A DNA stretch of 64,000 nt from Bacteroidetes bacterium UBA4414. GTDB taxonomy: Bacteria; Bacteroidota; Bacteroidia; Chitinophagales; Chitinophagaceae. This document shows positions 42,949 to 51,750 of the stretch, piece after piece (the first letter of the stretch is position 1; each line of letters begins with the position of its first letter). The notes under the pieces are model-generated. The model was not told the DNA's origin and made no database searches. It saw only the letters and a program-made list of their open reading frames with translations. Both the position numbers and the translations under genes were made by a program. The stretch covers positions 1-64,000 of the forward strand of contig DGQM01000010.1 in assembly GCA_002389765.1 (NCBI GenBank). The letters are read 5' to 3'.

Positions 42949-45342
42949 ATGCAAAAATCACTCGCTGTAGTTATTGTGCTCTTGCTTGTCGTGTCGACAA
43001 AAATCTCAGCACAACAAATTCTGCTGAATGGTACGGTAAATGATGCACAAGGTAAGCCCGTTGCTACAGCTACCGTGTCGTTGCTCAATGCAGACTCTAC
43101 ATGGGTACAATCAGAACTGGCAGATGATAATGGTGCGTTTGAAATGAAGGTGGCAAAAACTGGTAAATACGTAGTAGCAGTAAATGCTGCAGGCTTTGCA
43201 AAGCTGATGCAACAGATAGAGGTAAAAGAAAAGAACGAAGCACTAAACTTGCAAATGACAGCCAATACCACATTGCAGGATGTAGTAGTAAGCAGCAAAG
43301 CACCACGGATAGAAAAAGGGCTTGGTAAAACAACGGTAAATCTTGATCAGGTAAATACACTCGGCAATTCTGCGTGGGATCTACTCCGCAAATCTCCCGG
43401 TGTAAATGCAAGCAATGGCAACATAACACTGCAAGGGGTAGGTGTTACGGTGCTGATAGATGATAAGCAAACCTACCTGACAGGTAAAGACCTGGAAGAC
43501 TACCTGAAAAGCCTGACAGGTGATAATGTAGCTGCGTTGGAGCTGATAACACAACCATCCAGCAAGTACGATGCAGAAGGTACAGGTGGCATCATTAATA
43601 TCAAAACAAAGCGTATAAAAAAGAAAGGGCTCAATGGTAATGTGGCATTGGAAGCAGGGCAGGGTGTTTATCCCAACACACACAACAGCGGCAACCTCAC
43701 CTATAGAAATAATAAGTTGACATTGTATACCAACCTCGGGCAGATGGCTGCTACAGGTTTTCTGGATAGAAAGGACAATCGCAAAGCCAGCAATCCGCAA
43801 ACAGGAGAGATTATCAGTAATACAGACCAGTCTATCTTTATGAAAGAGACCTTTGGCGATTATAATGCACAGGTAGGTACAGACTATGCAGTCACAGAAA
43901 AGACAAGTGTTGGTGGTAGTGTAAAGGGTATTTATCACCCTAACATACAGCACGATGATGCAAAAGCAGTAGTGACAGATGCCACAGGAAATGTGATATA
44001 CAACACAACTTCAAACGACCATACATTTGAGCGTAATCATTACCTGTGCAATGCCTACATAAAACACGAACCCGCAAAAGGACATAAGATAACAGCCGAT
44101 GCAGATTATATCTACCGCGACCAGCGCGAGACACATAAGACCACAGGAAGAAATTATGATACACAAGGATTGCCTGTAAATGGCAATCTCGATTTAGATA
44201 ATCATTCACAATCTGTCATCAATGTAGTGACTGCAAAAGCAGATTATACAGGAGAGATGGGCAAAGGGTTTAGTACAGAGGCGGGTGTAAAATCGAGCTA
44301 TGCAGTAGTGGATAACGGTGCATATTTTCAAACACTGAATAATGGTAATTGGATAAATGATACTACACGTACCAATCACTTCATTTATAAAGAGAATATC
44401 AATGCAGCCTATGTAAATGTTTCTAAAGCTTTTGGCGATAAATGGAATACACAAGCAGGTGTACGTGTAGAAAATATGAATAACGATGGCAAGGAGACAC
44501 AGCAGGGAGGCGCGTTTCAGCGTAGCAATACTGCTGTATTCCCGACAGCATTTGTAAGCTACAAGATAGATGATGACAACAGTGTAGAGGTAAGCTGTGG
44601 CAGGCGTATCAATCGTCCTGCATATACAATGATGACACCATTTATTACATACTTTTCCCAATACTATTATCAAAAAGGTAATCCAGATTTGTCGCCTGCA
44701 TACAGAAACTACTTGGAGTTGAATTACAATAACCGCAACGAATTGTTTGTATCGGCAGGTTTGCGAAAAGTAACAGGGTATATCACCCCGATACTGGGCT
44801 ACGATGCCAATAACAAGGCTGTGTTTGCCACATGGGGCAACTATGCCGATGATTATGTACTACATGGCTCTTGCAGTTACAATAAGCAATGCACTAAGTG
44901 GTTGCTGCTTACAACGTCCGGAGATGTGTATTATAATAAATTCCTCAGCTATCGCGGACATACATTGTTAGGTACATCCTTAGGTGCTTCAGGTTATTTG
45001 CAAGGCACATTCACTCTCAACAAAGGGTGGACAATAGATACAACCTTCTATGCAAGTACAGGCGACTTGCAGAACGTAATAGACCGCTACGGCCCAAGCT
45101 ACTGGTTGGGCTTTAACGTGGCAAAGAAAGTAATGAAGGAAGCTGCAACAATCAGGTTATCTATAGAAGATCCGTTCCGTATGAATAAGCTTAGTACTAC
45201 ATCCAACTGGAATGGTATAGAAACGGCATCATCACTTCGGTTTGGTTCACAGTCGGTAGCGCTTGGCTTTAGTTACAATTTTGGTAAGAAGCTGGATGGC
45301 GCTCAGCACAGCAGTAAAGCAGAAGAGGCTGCCAGAATGTAA
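42949..45342 (+). CDS. Outer membrane beta-barrel protein with carboxypeptidase-regulatory domain
   Basis: 797 residues. Signal peptide LAVVIVLLLVVSTKISAQ; CarboxypepD_reg-like Ig domain (about 24-100, LLNGTVNDAQGKPVATATVSL); plug-like region (LGNSAWDLLRKSPGVNASNGNI, VTVLIDDKQTYLTG, QPSSKYDAEGTGGIINIKTK); then a large beta-barrel of the OMP_b-brl_3 (TonB-receptor-like) type to the C-terminus. No TonB box is obvious. A paralogue lies at 51751-54189 and shares HFIYKENINAAYVN. Probably a TonB-dependent-receptor-like transporter of unknown substrate. Confidence 0.85.
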   Translation: MQKSLAVVIVLLLVVSTKISAQQILLNGTVNDAQGKPVATATVSLLNADSTWVQSELADDNGAFEMKVAKTGKYVVAVNAAGFAKLMQQIEVKEKNEALNLQMTANTTLQDVVVSSKAPRIEKGLGKTTVNLDQVNTLGNSAWDLLRKSPGVNASNGNITLQGVGVTVLIDDKQTYLTGKDLEDYLKSLTGDNVAALELITQPSSKYDAEGTGGIINIKTKRIKKKGLNGNVALEAGQGVYPNTHNSGNLTYRNNKLTLYTNLGQMAATGFLDRKDNRKASNPQTGEIISNTDQSIFMKETFGDYNAQVGTDYAVTEKTSVGGSVKGIYHPNIQHDDAKAVVTDATGNVIYNTTSNDHTFERNHYLCNAYIKHEPAKGHKITADADYIYRDQRETHKTTGRNYDTQGLPVNGNLDLDNHSQSVINVVTAKADYTGEMGKGFSTEAGVKSSYAVVDNGAYFQTLNNGNWINDTTRTNHFIYKENINAAYVNVSKAFGDKWNTQAGVRVENMNNDGKETQQGGAFQRSNTAVFPTAFVSYKIDDDNSVEVSCGRRINRPAYTMMTPFITYFSQYYYQKGNPDLSPAYRNYLELNYNNRNELFVSAGLRKVTGYITPILGYDANNKAVFATWGNYADDYVLHGSCSYNKQCTKWLLLTTSGDVYYNKFLSYRGHTLLGTSLGASGYLQGTFTLNKGWTIDTTFYASTGDLQNVIDRYGPSYWLGFNVAKKVMKEAATIRLSIEDPFRMNKLSTTSNWNGIETASSLRFGSQSVALGFSYNFGKKLDGAQHSSKAEEAARM

Positions 45343-45372
45343 TTTCGTACCTTCGGGACTCAATTCACGCTT

Positions 45373-45885
45373 TTGTCAAATACTGCATACGAAATAAATC
45401 TGCAAACCATTGCAGCAATAGCTTCTGAAAAAGAAGAAGAAAACGACCATTTCTTGCGCTCGCTTCGCCATCATGATGGTGCCGTACTCGATGAAATGTC
45501 GAACCGCGTTTTTCAGGACGTAAATGCAGCAGTAGATTGTACAGCTTGCGGTAATTGCTGCAAGACGCTTATCGTAAACATTACCCCGCCCGAAATTGAA
45601 AGGCTGGCGGTGTTTATGAATATGACGGAAGAAGCCCTGCGAGAAAAGTATATTGAAGAAAGCATGGCAGGCAATTGTTTTATCAACAGTGTTCCTTGTC
45701 ATTTTCTATCCGGTACCAGTTGCAGCATCTATACAGAAAGGTTTACAGAGTGCCGCGATTTCCCGCACCTGCACAAGCCTGGGTTCAGAGAACGCTTTTT
45801 AGGCACATTATTACATTATCCAAGTTGTCCCATCATCTTCAATACGGTTGAGGTAATGAAAAGGGAACTAAAGTTTATAGAATAA
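45373..45885 (+). CDS. YkgJ-type cysteine-cluster protein
   Basis: 170 residues with the zinc/iron-chelating cluster of the YkgJ (UPF0153/CxxCxxCC) family: CTACGNCCK, then CHFLSGTSCSIYTERFTECRDFP. The sites probably hold an Fe-S or zinc centre; function unknown. There is no ATG near the N-terminus; initiation at TTG 45373 gives SNTAYEINLQT, and a near-consensus TACCTTCG lies about 20 nt upstream. Closed by a bidirectional terminator. Confidence 0.8.
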   Translation: MSNTAYEINLQTIAAIASEKEEENDHFLRSLRHHDGAVLDEMSNRVFQDVNAAVDCTACGNCCKTLIVNITPPEIERLAVFMNMTEEALREKYIEESMAGNCFINSVPCHFLSGTSCSIYTERFTECRDFPHLHKPGFRERFLGTLLHYPSCPIIFNTVEVMKRELKFIE

Positions 45886-45886
45886 G

Positions 45887-45910
45887 AAAAGCAGCCGTTG
45901 GGCTGCTTTT
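45887..45910. terminator. Bidirectional terminator
   Basis: AAAAGCAGCC-GTTG-GGCTGCTTTT, perfect 10-bp stem, between the YkgJ-like gene and the convergent small membrane protein gene. Confidence 0.85.
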
Positions 45911-45935
45911 TATGTAATGAGTAATTTAGTAAGGT

Positions 45936-46283
45936 TTATGCCATCCTCATGGCAGGGCCACGATTGATGAAGTATTGTTTTTCGCCTTCTTGCAGTAGTA
46001 CGCGTATGCTGCGCAGTCCGTTATCATCATAGTCAAGCAATGCCTGCAACGGCTCATCATCGCCGGGTTTGTAAATATATTCCAGCCCGTCTATCAGTAC
46101 TGTTTTGTTGGTAATGATAATGCTGCCGTTTGTAGATTCGTGTACGACGTTTTCAGACCCGTCGCTCAGGAAGGTGAGCATCTGTGTACGGTCGTACGCA
46201 TAGGTCTTGCCGCCACGGCTCAACATCCTGTAAAGGATAATTGAAAGAACACCCGCAATGACTAATAATATAGCGCGTAGCAT
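45936..46283 (-). CDS. Small membrane-anchored protein of unknown function
   Basis: 115 residues with an N-terminal anchor helix (LRAILLVIAGVLSIILY) and a soluble C-terminal part of short strands (IIITNKTVLIDGLEYIYKPGDD). No family recognised. The 198 bp between this gene's start and the end of the permease gene (46284-46481) contain no other gene; distant arms ACCCGA (46382) and TCGGGT (46453) are too far apart for a confident terminator. Confidence 0.5.
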   Translation of the reverse strand: MLRAILLVIAGVLSIILYRMLSRGGKTYAYDRTQMLTFLSDGSENVVHESTNGSIIITNKTVLIDGLEYIYKPGDDEPLQALLDYDDNGLRSIRVLLQEGEKQYFINRGPAMRMA

Positions 46284-46481
46284 CAGCAGTTACTAATTGA
46301 GTTCTAATATAGTAATCTTAGTTTGAAAAAAACTAATAATCTATACACATGTTGATAACTAATGGGATATAAACTATTGGCACCCGAAGAACATCCTCTA
46401 CATGTTTCCTGCCATATACCCCCATAGCCCTGTATGCAAAGTAAAGACATAATCGGGTTTTTATGAAGAATTTTCTGCTTT

Positions 46482-47846
46482 TTAATCTTGCAGTGCCTCC
46501 TGCTTACGGGTATATTTTTCTTTCAGGTAGTAGAGAGCGATGCCCGTAATGATGATGATAAATGCAAACAGTTTGTATTTATTCTCGCCCATCAGGAAGA
46601 TGAATAGCCAGATGATGATAGATATTATGGCAGGTATCGGGAATAGTGGCATCCTGTAGGGCATATTGCCCCATTTCTTTTTGTAGTGCCAAAGCAGTAG
46701 CCCCACCGCTTGCGATACAAACTGTATCAGTATGCGCATGGTGATGATGGCTGTTATGACATCTGCCAGTTTAAAGAGCAAGCTGAAAATAAAAGCCATG
46801 CCACATAGTGCCAGTAGTGATATGTGTGGGAAATGATGCTTAGGATGCAACTTGCCAAATACCGGGAAGAAATCGCCATTCAGCGCCGCAGAATATGGTA
46901 CTCGGGAATAGCCGAGTATCACCGAAAAGAGCGAAGCCAGCGCAATACACAATATCAGCACCGTTGCTATCTGCGCTACCTGATGGTTGTAGATGTGCTC
47001 AAAGTAAATGCTTACCATGTATTTGGATGCTGCCAGTTCCTGCCAGGGCAATACACCAAGCACTACCGTTTGCATACACAGGTACAATATGGCAATGCCA
47101 GTAATGGAAATGAAAATAGCACGAGGTATATTCTTCGATGGGTTCTTAATTTCCCCACCCAAGTGGCAAACATTATAATAACCGAGGTAAGAATAAACAG
47201 CTTTTTGCGATGCCTGCCCGAATGCAGCAAAGAATGCTACCATCGTCATATTGGGCATCTTCCAGTCGAAAGCCTGTGCAGCGTTGAAATGGCCTAAGCC
47301 CGATATGATGAGCCAAAGCATAGTGCCACCTGTTATCACCCAAAGGAAGACAGATATTTTGCCAATGCCTTTAATGCCTCTGTACAGCAAGATGGTAATC
47401 AGTATTACCAACCCACCGCTGATGGCTTTCTTCAACAATACCTCGCTTTCTGCGGGCAGTGGCACCAAGAAGGTGAAATAATCTGCAAAACCAATAGCTC
47501 CGCTGGCCACTACCAATGGTGCCTGTATGGTTGTCTGCCACACAAAGAGAAAAGCCATAAGCTTGCCCCATTTGCTGCCAAACAGCTTTTGCAGAAACAC
47601 ATAACTGCCACCTGCCGCCGGCCATTTAGCGCCCATCTCTGCCCACACCATACCATCCATGTACGATAGCAATGCGCCTAGTATCCATGCCAGCAGGCAT
47701 ATAGGTCCTTGCATCATACCTACTATCAGGGGTATGGTTACAAACGGTCCTATTCCCACCATATCAATCATATTGATGGCAGTAGCTTGCAATAGGGATA
47801 GCTCCCTTTCCAGTTTTGGTTCGGCTTGTTGTGCGTTGGTTTGCAA
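46482..47846 (-). CDS. APC-superfamily amino acid permease
   Basis: 454 residues with about twelve transmembrane helices. The first helix carries the unwound motif MVGIGPFVTIPLIVG, followed by WAEMGAKWPAAGGSYVFLQ, both characteristic of APC (LAT/AGT-like) transporters; further on is YLGYYNVCHLGGEIKNPSKNIPRAI. Transports amino acids or amines across the inner membrane; substrate not readable. It lies downstream of the response regulator on the same strand (65 nt gap), so cotranscription is possible. Confidence 0.88.
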   Translation of the reverse strand: MQTNAQQAEPKLERELSLLQATAINMIDMVGIGPFVTIPLIVGMMQGPICLLAWILGALLSYMDGMVWAEMGAKWPAAGGSYVFLQKLFGSKWGKLMAFLFVWQTTIQAPLVVASGAIGFADYFTFLVPLPAESEVLLKKAISGGLVILITILLYRGIKGIGKISVFLWVITGGTMLWLIISGLGHFNAAQAFDWKMPNMTMVAFFAAFGQASQKAVYSYLGYYNVCHLGGEIKNPSKNIPRAIFISITGIAILYLCMQTVVLGVLPWQELAASKYMVSIYFEHIYNHQVAQIATVLILCIALASLFSVILGYSRVPYSAALNGDFFPVFGKLHPKHHFPHISLLALCGMAFIFSLLFKLADVITAIITMRILIQFVSQAVGLLLWHYKKKWGNMPYRMPLFPIPAIISIIIWLFIFLMGENKYKLFAFIIIITGIALYYLKEKYTRKQEALQD

Positions 47847-47911
47847 TTGGCAGAAATTACCTGCAAAACTAATCAGGCATTTCAGCTTTTATATGATTAT
47901 AAACTATAAGC

Positions 47912-48544
47912 CTATATAAACTTATTGTCTTTGGCAGTCTTGATGGCATCTGCCTTGCTGTGCACGTTCAGTTTGTGATATATGTTTTTGATGTGCGATT
48001 TCACTGTTTCCAAATCAATAAACAGCTCCTGCGCTATACGCTTGCGGCTTTTGCCGGTAGCAATCTGCTCCAGTATTTCTGTTTCTCTGCGGGTAAGGGG
48101 AGATGCCTCATTGCGCTGAAAAGAACTGATGACCATACGCGCTATATGCGCACTCATTGGCCCGCCGCCTTCCATTACTTCCTGTATGGCACTGATGATT
48201 TTTTCCGGTGGGGTGTTCTTTGTCAGGTAGCCCGATGCACCGTTGCCAAGTGCGCGGAAGATGAGTATGTCCTGTTCATATACAGTGAGTATCAGTATAT
48301 ACGCTTCAGGTATCAGCTTCTTTATTTTAGGCAGTGCATCTATGCCCGATATGCCCGGCAGTTCAACATCAAGCAGCAATACATCAGGGTCGTCTGAGGC
48401 TATCTTTTTGGCAGCATCTTCAAAAGACGGATAGCTGCCTACCACTTTGTAGCCGGGGGTATTACCTATCAGGTATACATAACCCTCGCGGATGGTTTCG
48501 TCATCTTCAATTATGCAAACACGTATATCAAGGTCTCGGCTCAT
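47912..48544 (-). CDS. LuxR-family response regulator
   Basis: 210 residues. Canonical receiver: acidic pair in RVCIIEDDETIREG, phosphoacceptor Asp in VLLLDVELPG, Lys in GYLTKNTPP. The C-terminal LuxR helix-turn-helix starts SPLTRRETEILEQIATG, with RKRIAQELFIDLETVKSHIK. Start at 48544 (MSRDLDIRV), nine codons into the longer frame. It follows the sensor kinase gene on the same strand (gap 82 nt) and is its obvious partner. Confidence 0.9.
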   Translation of the reverse strand: MSRDLDIRVCIIEDDETIREGYVYLIGNTPGYKVVGSYPSFEDAAKKIASDDPDVLLLDVELPGISGIDALPKIKKLIPEAYILILTVYEQDILIFRALGNGASGYLTKNTPPEKIISAIQEVMEGGGPMSAHIARMVISSFQRNEASPLTRRETEILEQIATGKSRKRIAQELFIDLETVKSHIKNIYHKLNVHSKADAIKTAKDNKFI

Positions 48545-48626
48545 GTGGCTGATGTTTGTATAAAATTGCAAAGTTTGCGGGTGATACTACTCCCCCAAAT
48601 CAGGTTATTTTTAAATATTAACAAGT

Positions 48627-51575
48627 CTATGACATTTGCTTGGGTAGCCTGAAGCTGAGGCTGATGACGGTGCCCCTACCTTCGTGTGCATCAATATACA
48701 GCCTGCCATCCATGCGTTTGGTACGTGTGTTCATATTGTCAATGCCATGCCCGCGCTTAACGGTTTCTATATCAAAGCCCTTGCCATTGTCTCTTAGTTC
48801 CAGATGCAGGATGTCTTTGTCTTTCAGTTCAGCGGTCAATACTACTTTGGTCGCATTGGCATATTTCAGGCAATTGTTCAGTGCTTCTTTAAAAATCATT
48901 ATCAGATTGCGCCCCGTATCAAGTGGCAGCCTGTAGTCTTTCCACTTTTCGTCTGTCCCAATGAATTCAAAATCTATCTCCGTATCCTGATACAGCTCCC
49001 CGCCAAAATCGCGGATGCGGTGCAGTATTTCATACAGGCTATCGTTGGTTGGTTTCAGTGACCAGAGGATGTCGCGAGTACCGCTGTATAGTTGCCCTGT
49101 ATTATCCTGTATCTGGTCTATGATGCGTTGCGTGTCCGTTGTCAATGGTCCAATCTTGTTCTTCAATACATTGGTCAGCACATTGATGCGTGTCAGTTTA
49201 TTGCCCACTTCATCATGAAAATCTTCTGCGGTACGTTGGCGCACTTTGTTCTGCTCTTCGCGGCGAAGACGTTCCAGTAGTGCCTGCCTGTTTTGCTTAC
49301 GTTTGTTGACGATGTACTGTATTGTTACACCAAGCAGTATACAGCCCGCTAGTATCACCAAACGGAACCAACTTGTTTTATGAAATGGTGTAATGATTTC
49401 GAAAGGATAGTTCAGCTTTTTAATGGCACTGCTATCGCCTGTAGCACATTCTACCTGTAGCGTGTATTTGCCCGGTGGTACTGCAGAATAGGTAACCGTA
49501 TTCACGGCAGACCAGTCGCTCCAGTGCGCTTCCAGCCCCGCTATGCGGTAGCGATATTTCAATTGCTCGGTACCGCTGAGCGTCAGTGCCTGAAAGGTGA
49601 ATGTGATATTGTTTTTGCGGTATGGCAGGTGCAAGCCTACCGGTACTTTGTACCATACATCGGTACTGTCATAGTAGCTGCTGTCGCTTATGTTTTCGCC
49701 AAATACTTTTACAGATTGCAATACAATACTCGTCGCTTCGGGCGTTACTATTTTCGATTTTGGATTGTAGCGCACAGCACCGTTGGTAGTACCAAACCAT
49801 ATACTGCCGTCTGCTGCTTTGAATACAGCATTGTGGTTGCTTTCCATACCCGTAATGCCCTGCTCCTTGCCGTAGAACTGTACATTACGCTTGCCATTCA
49901 CCATGCTTATTTTATGAATACCGAAACCGGTACCTAACCACACATTGCCTGCATCGTCTGTAGTGATGTTGTAAATGAAGTCTGACTTTAGCCCGTTGTT
50001 TTTATTGATGACTTCTGTTTTGCCTGTTTGCAGATTGTAGCATATAACACCATTATCGCTGCTGCCTATCCACAGTTCTCTGCCACGTACTGTAACGCAC
50101 TGCGGGGTAGAACTATCCGCAGCACCGCCTGTTTTCATTTTTACAGGTTCTTCATTGTGGTATAGTTGCAGCCCGTCTGTTGTAGCAAGTATAATGCTGT
50201 CGCTACCTGCACCTGTTATATTTTGCACGACAGTGTTCAGTATCACTTTATGAAAAGTATCGTCTTTGTAATAAGTAGCTCCGTTACCTGTGCCTATCCA
50301 CATGCGTTCTTCTGCATCTTTGTAAATGCATGTTATCAGGTTCGATGATATAGTAGGCGTTGTGTATTGTCTAAAGCTGCTGCCATTGTATTTCCACAAA
50401 CCACGGTTGCGTGTGCCCAACCATATTTCATTTGCATGGTTGATGTATATAGCAGTGATGGCTGTCATAGGTTGTAGTGGTATAGGTATTCGGTTTACAA
50501 CACCGTTCTCATACACAAACAGCCCTGCATCAAAAGTGCCTATGTATACTTTAGTGCCCAGAGATGCTACACTCATTACCTGCGCACTCGGCAAGCCTGA
50601 TGTTTCATCGAGCACAGAAAACTGCGCGCCCGAGAAGCGGTACACACCACGCCCGTCTGATGCCATCCATACGTTGCCTTCTTTATCAGTAAGCAGTTTG
50701 TTGATGGTATTGTCTGTAAGGCCGTTTTTTTTGTTGCAATACACAAGGCTGCTGTCGCTCAGCCTGAATGTACCGCTCGATGTGCCGAGCCATATATTCT
50801 TTGCCTTGTCTTCTGTAATGCTGAATATTGCAGGCAGCGAATACAAAGACATGTTGTTTAGCTTGGCTACTGCTATTTTGCCATTTGCAATATTGTACAG
50901 CCCTCCGTTTGTTGCAGCCCACAATCTGTTGCGGCTGTCTTTGTACATAGAGAATACTTGTGGTATGCCGTTTAGTTGTGGTTCATTAAAACGCAGGCTA
51001 TCCCAACGCCCATCATGATAATTGTATATAGTGCCGTTTGATGCAGCTACCCAAAGGTTCTTTCCATCGGGTAGGGTAGCTGTTACTAGCGCATCTTTGT
51101 TTGGTAATGCAAGGCTTTTGCTTTTGCCGTCTTTTATTTCGTATAGCTTATTGCCTGCTATGCACCATGCAGTGCCGTCATTGGCCAGTTCAATATTTGA
51201 TACTGCATTCGCATTCGGGTTTTCGGGCGATTGAAAAACAAAATGCCTGAATGTTTTGCCATCGTATTTAGATACGCCCTTGCGTGTGCCTATCCATATA
51301 TTGCCTTGCTTGTCTGTTGCCAATGCGTTTACGGTATTGTCCGTCATGCCGTCGCGCACCGTATAGTTTACAAAGCTGCTGCCATCGTAGCGCGACAAAC
51401 CGCCAAGTGTGCCTATCCACAAATGGCCATACTTATCCTGCGCCATAGATGTAGCCTGCGATTGTATCAGCCCGTTTTCTACATTCAGGTTGTAGAAGGG
51501 GTAGCGTTGTGCAAATGCATGGCTGCATACACAGAACACAGATAATACAATAGCAATTTTCAAGAGTCGATTCAC
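48627..51575 (-). CDS. Two-component sensor kinase with periplasmic Reg_prop propellers and Y_Y_Y domain
   Basis: 982 residues. Signal peptide about 1-22; about fourteen Reg_prop strands with the repeated LWIGT / VWMAS pattern forming periplasmic propellers (about 25-640); Y_Y_Y domain (about 660-740, KNNITFTFQALTLSGTEQL); one transmembrane helix (about 748-768, LVILAGCILLGVTIQYIV); HisKA_3 with the phosphoaccepting His in EDFHDEVGNKLTRINVL; HATPase with NCLKYANAT and DNGKGFD. This is the Bacteroidota pattern used to sense polysaccharide breakdown products and control outer membrane uptake genes. It is divergent from the barrel gene at 51751, a plausible target. Confidence 0.9.
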   Translation of the reverse strand: MNRLLKIAIVLSVFCVCSHAFAQRYPFYNLNVENGLIQSQATSMAQDKYGHLWIGTLGGLSRYDGSSFVNYTVRDGMTDNTVNALATDKQGNIWIGTRKGVSKYDGKTFRHFVFQSPENPNANAVSNIELANDGTAWCIAGNKLYEIKDGKSKSLALPNKDALVTATLPDGKNLWVAASNGTIYNYHDGRWDSLRFNEPQLNGIPQVFSMYKDSRNRLWAATNGGLYNIANGKIAVAKLNNMSLYSLPAIFSITEDKAKNIWLGTSSGTFRLSDSSLVYCNKKNGLTDNTINKLLTDKEGNVWMASDGRGVYRFSGAQFSVLDETSGLPSAQVMSVASLGTKVYIGTFDAGLFVYENGVVNRIPIPLQPMTAITAIYINHANEIWLGTRNRGLWKYNGSSFRQYTTPTISSNLITCIYKDAEERMWIGTGNGATYYKDDTFHKVILNTVVQNITGAGSDSIILATTDGLQLYHNEEPVKMKTGGAADSSTPQCVTVRGRELWIGSSDNGVICYNLQTGKTEVINKNNGLKSDFIYNITTDDAGNVWLGTGFGIHKISMVNGKRNVQFYGKEQGITGMESNHNAVFKAADGSIWFGTTNGAVRYNPKSKIVTPEATSIVLQSVKVFGENISDSSYYDSTDVWYKVPVGLHLPYRKNNITFTFQALTLSGTEQLKYRYRIAGLEAHWSDWSAVNTVTYSAVPPGKYTLQVECATGDSSAIKKLNYPFEIITPFHKTSWFRLVILAGCILLGVTIQYIVNKRKQNRQALLERLRREEQNKVRQRTAEDFHDEVGNKLTRINVLTNVLKNKIGPLTTDTQRIIDQIQDNTGQLYSGTRDILWSLKPTNDSLYEILHRIRDFGGELYQDTEIDFEFIGTDEKWKDYRLPLDTGRNLIMIFKEALNNCLKYANATKVVLTAELKDKDILHLELRDNGKGFDIETVKRGHGIDNMNTRTKRMDGRLYIDAHEGRGTVISLSFRLPKQMS

Positions 51576-51718
51576 GATAGTGAAGTTACATTATTGCCTG
51601 CATTTGCTGTGTCGAAAAGCCGATTAGGCTTGTTTTTCAAATAAATCCCCCATATAGGGTGGTGGGGTAAAATGCCATTTCCCCCGCATTGGGTGAAGGT
51701 GCAGAAAAACGATACAGA

Positions 51719-51726
51719 TACTTTTG
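51719..51726 (+). promoter_or_regulatory. Promoter -7 box TACTTTTG
   Basis: Perfect TAnnTTTG element 24 nt upstream of ATG 51751 of the barrel gene; overlaps the TTG of the longer frame and so excludes that start. Confidence 0.65.
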
Positions 51727-51750
51727 AAATCGAAATACACACCCACGATT

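Noticed and set aside
46382..46458. Terminator ACCCGA / TCGGGT between the permease and small membrane protein genes
   Set aside because: Arms of six bases separated by 65 nt; not a credible intrinsic terminator.
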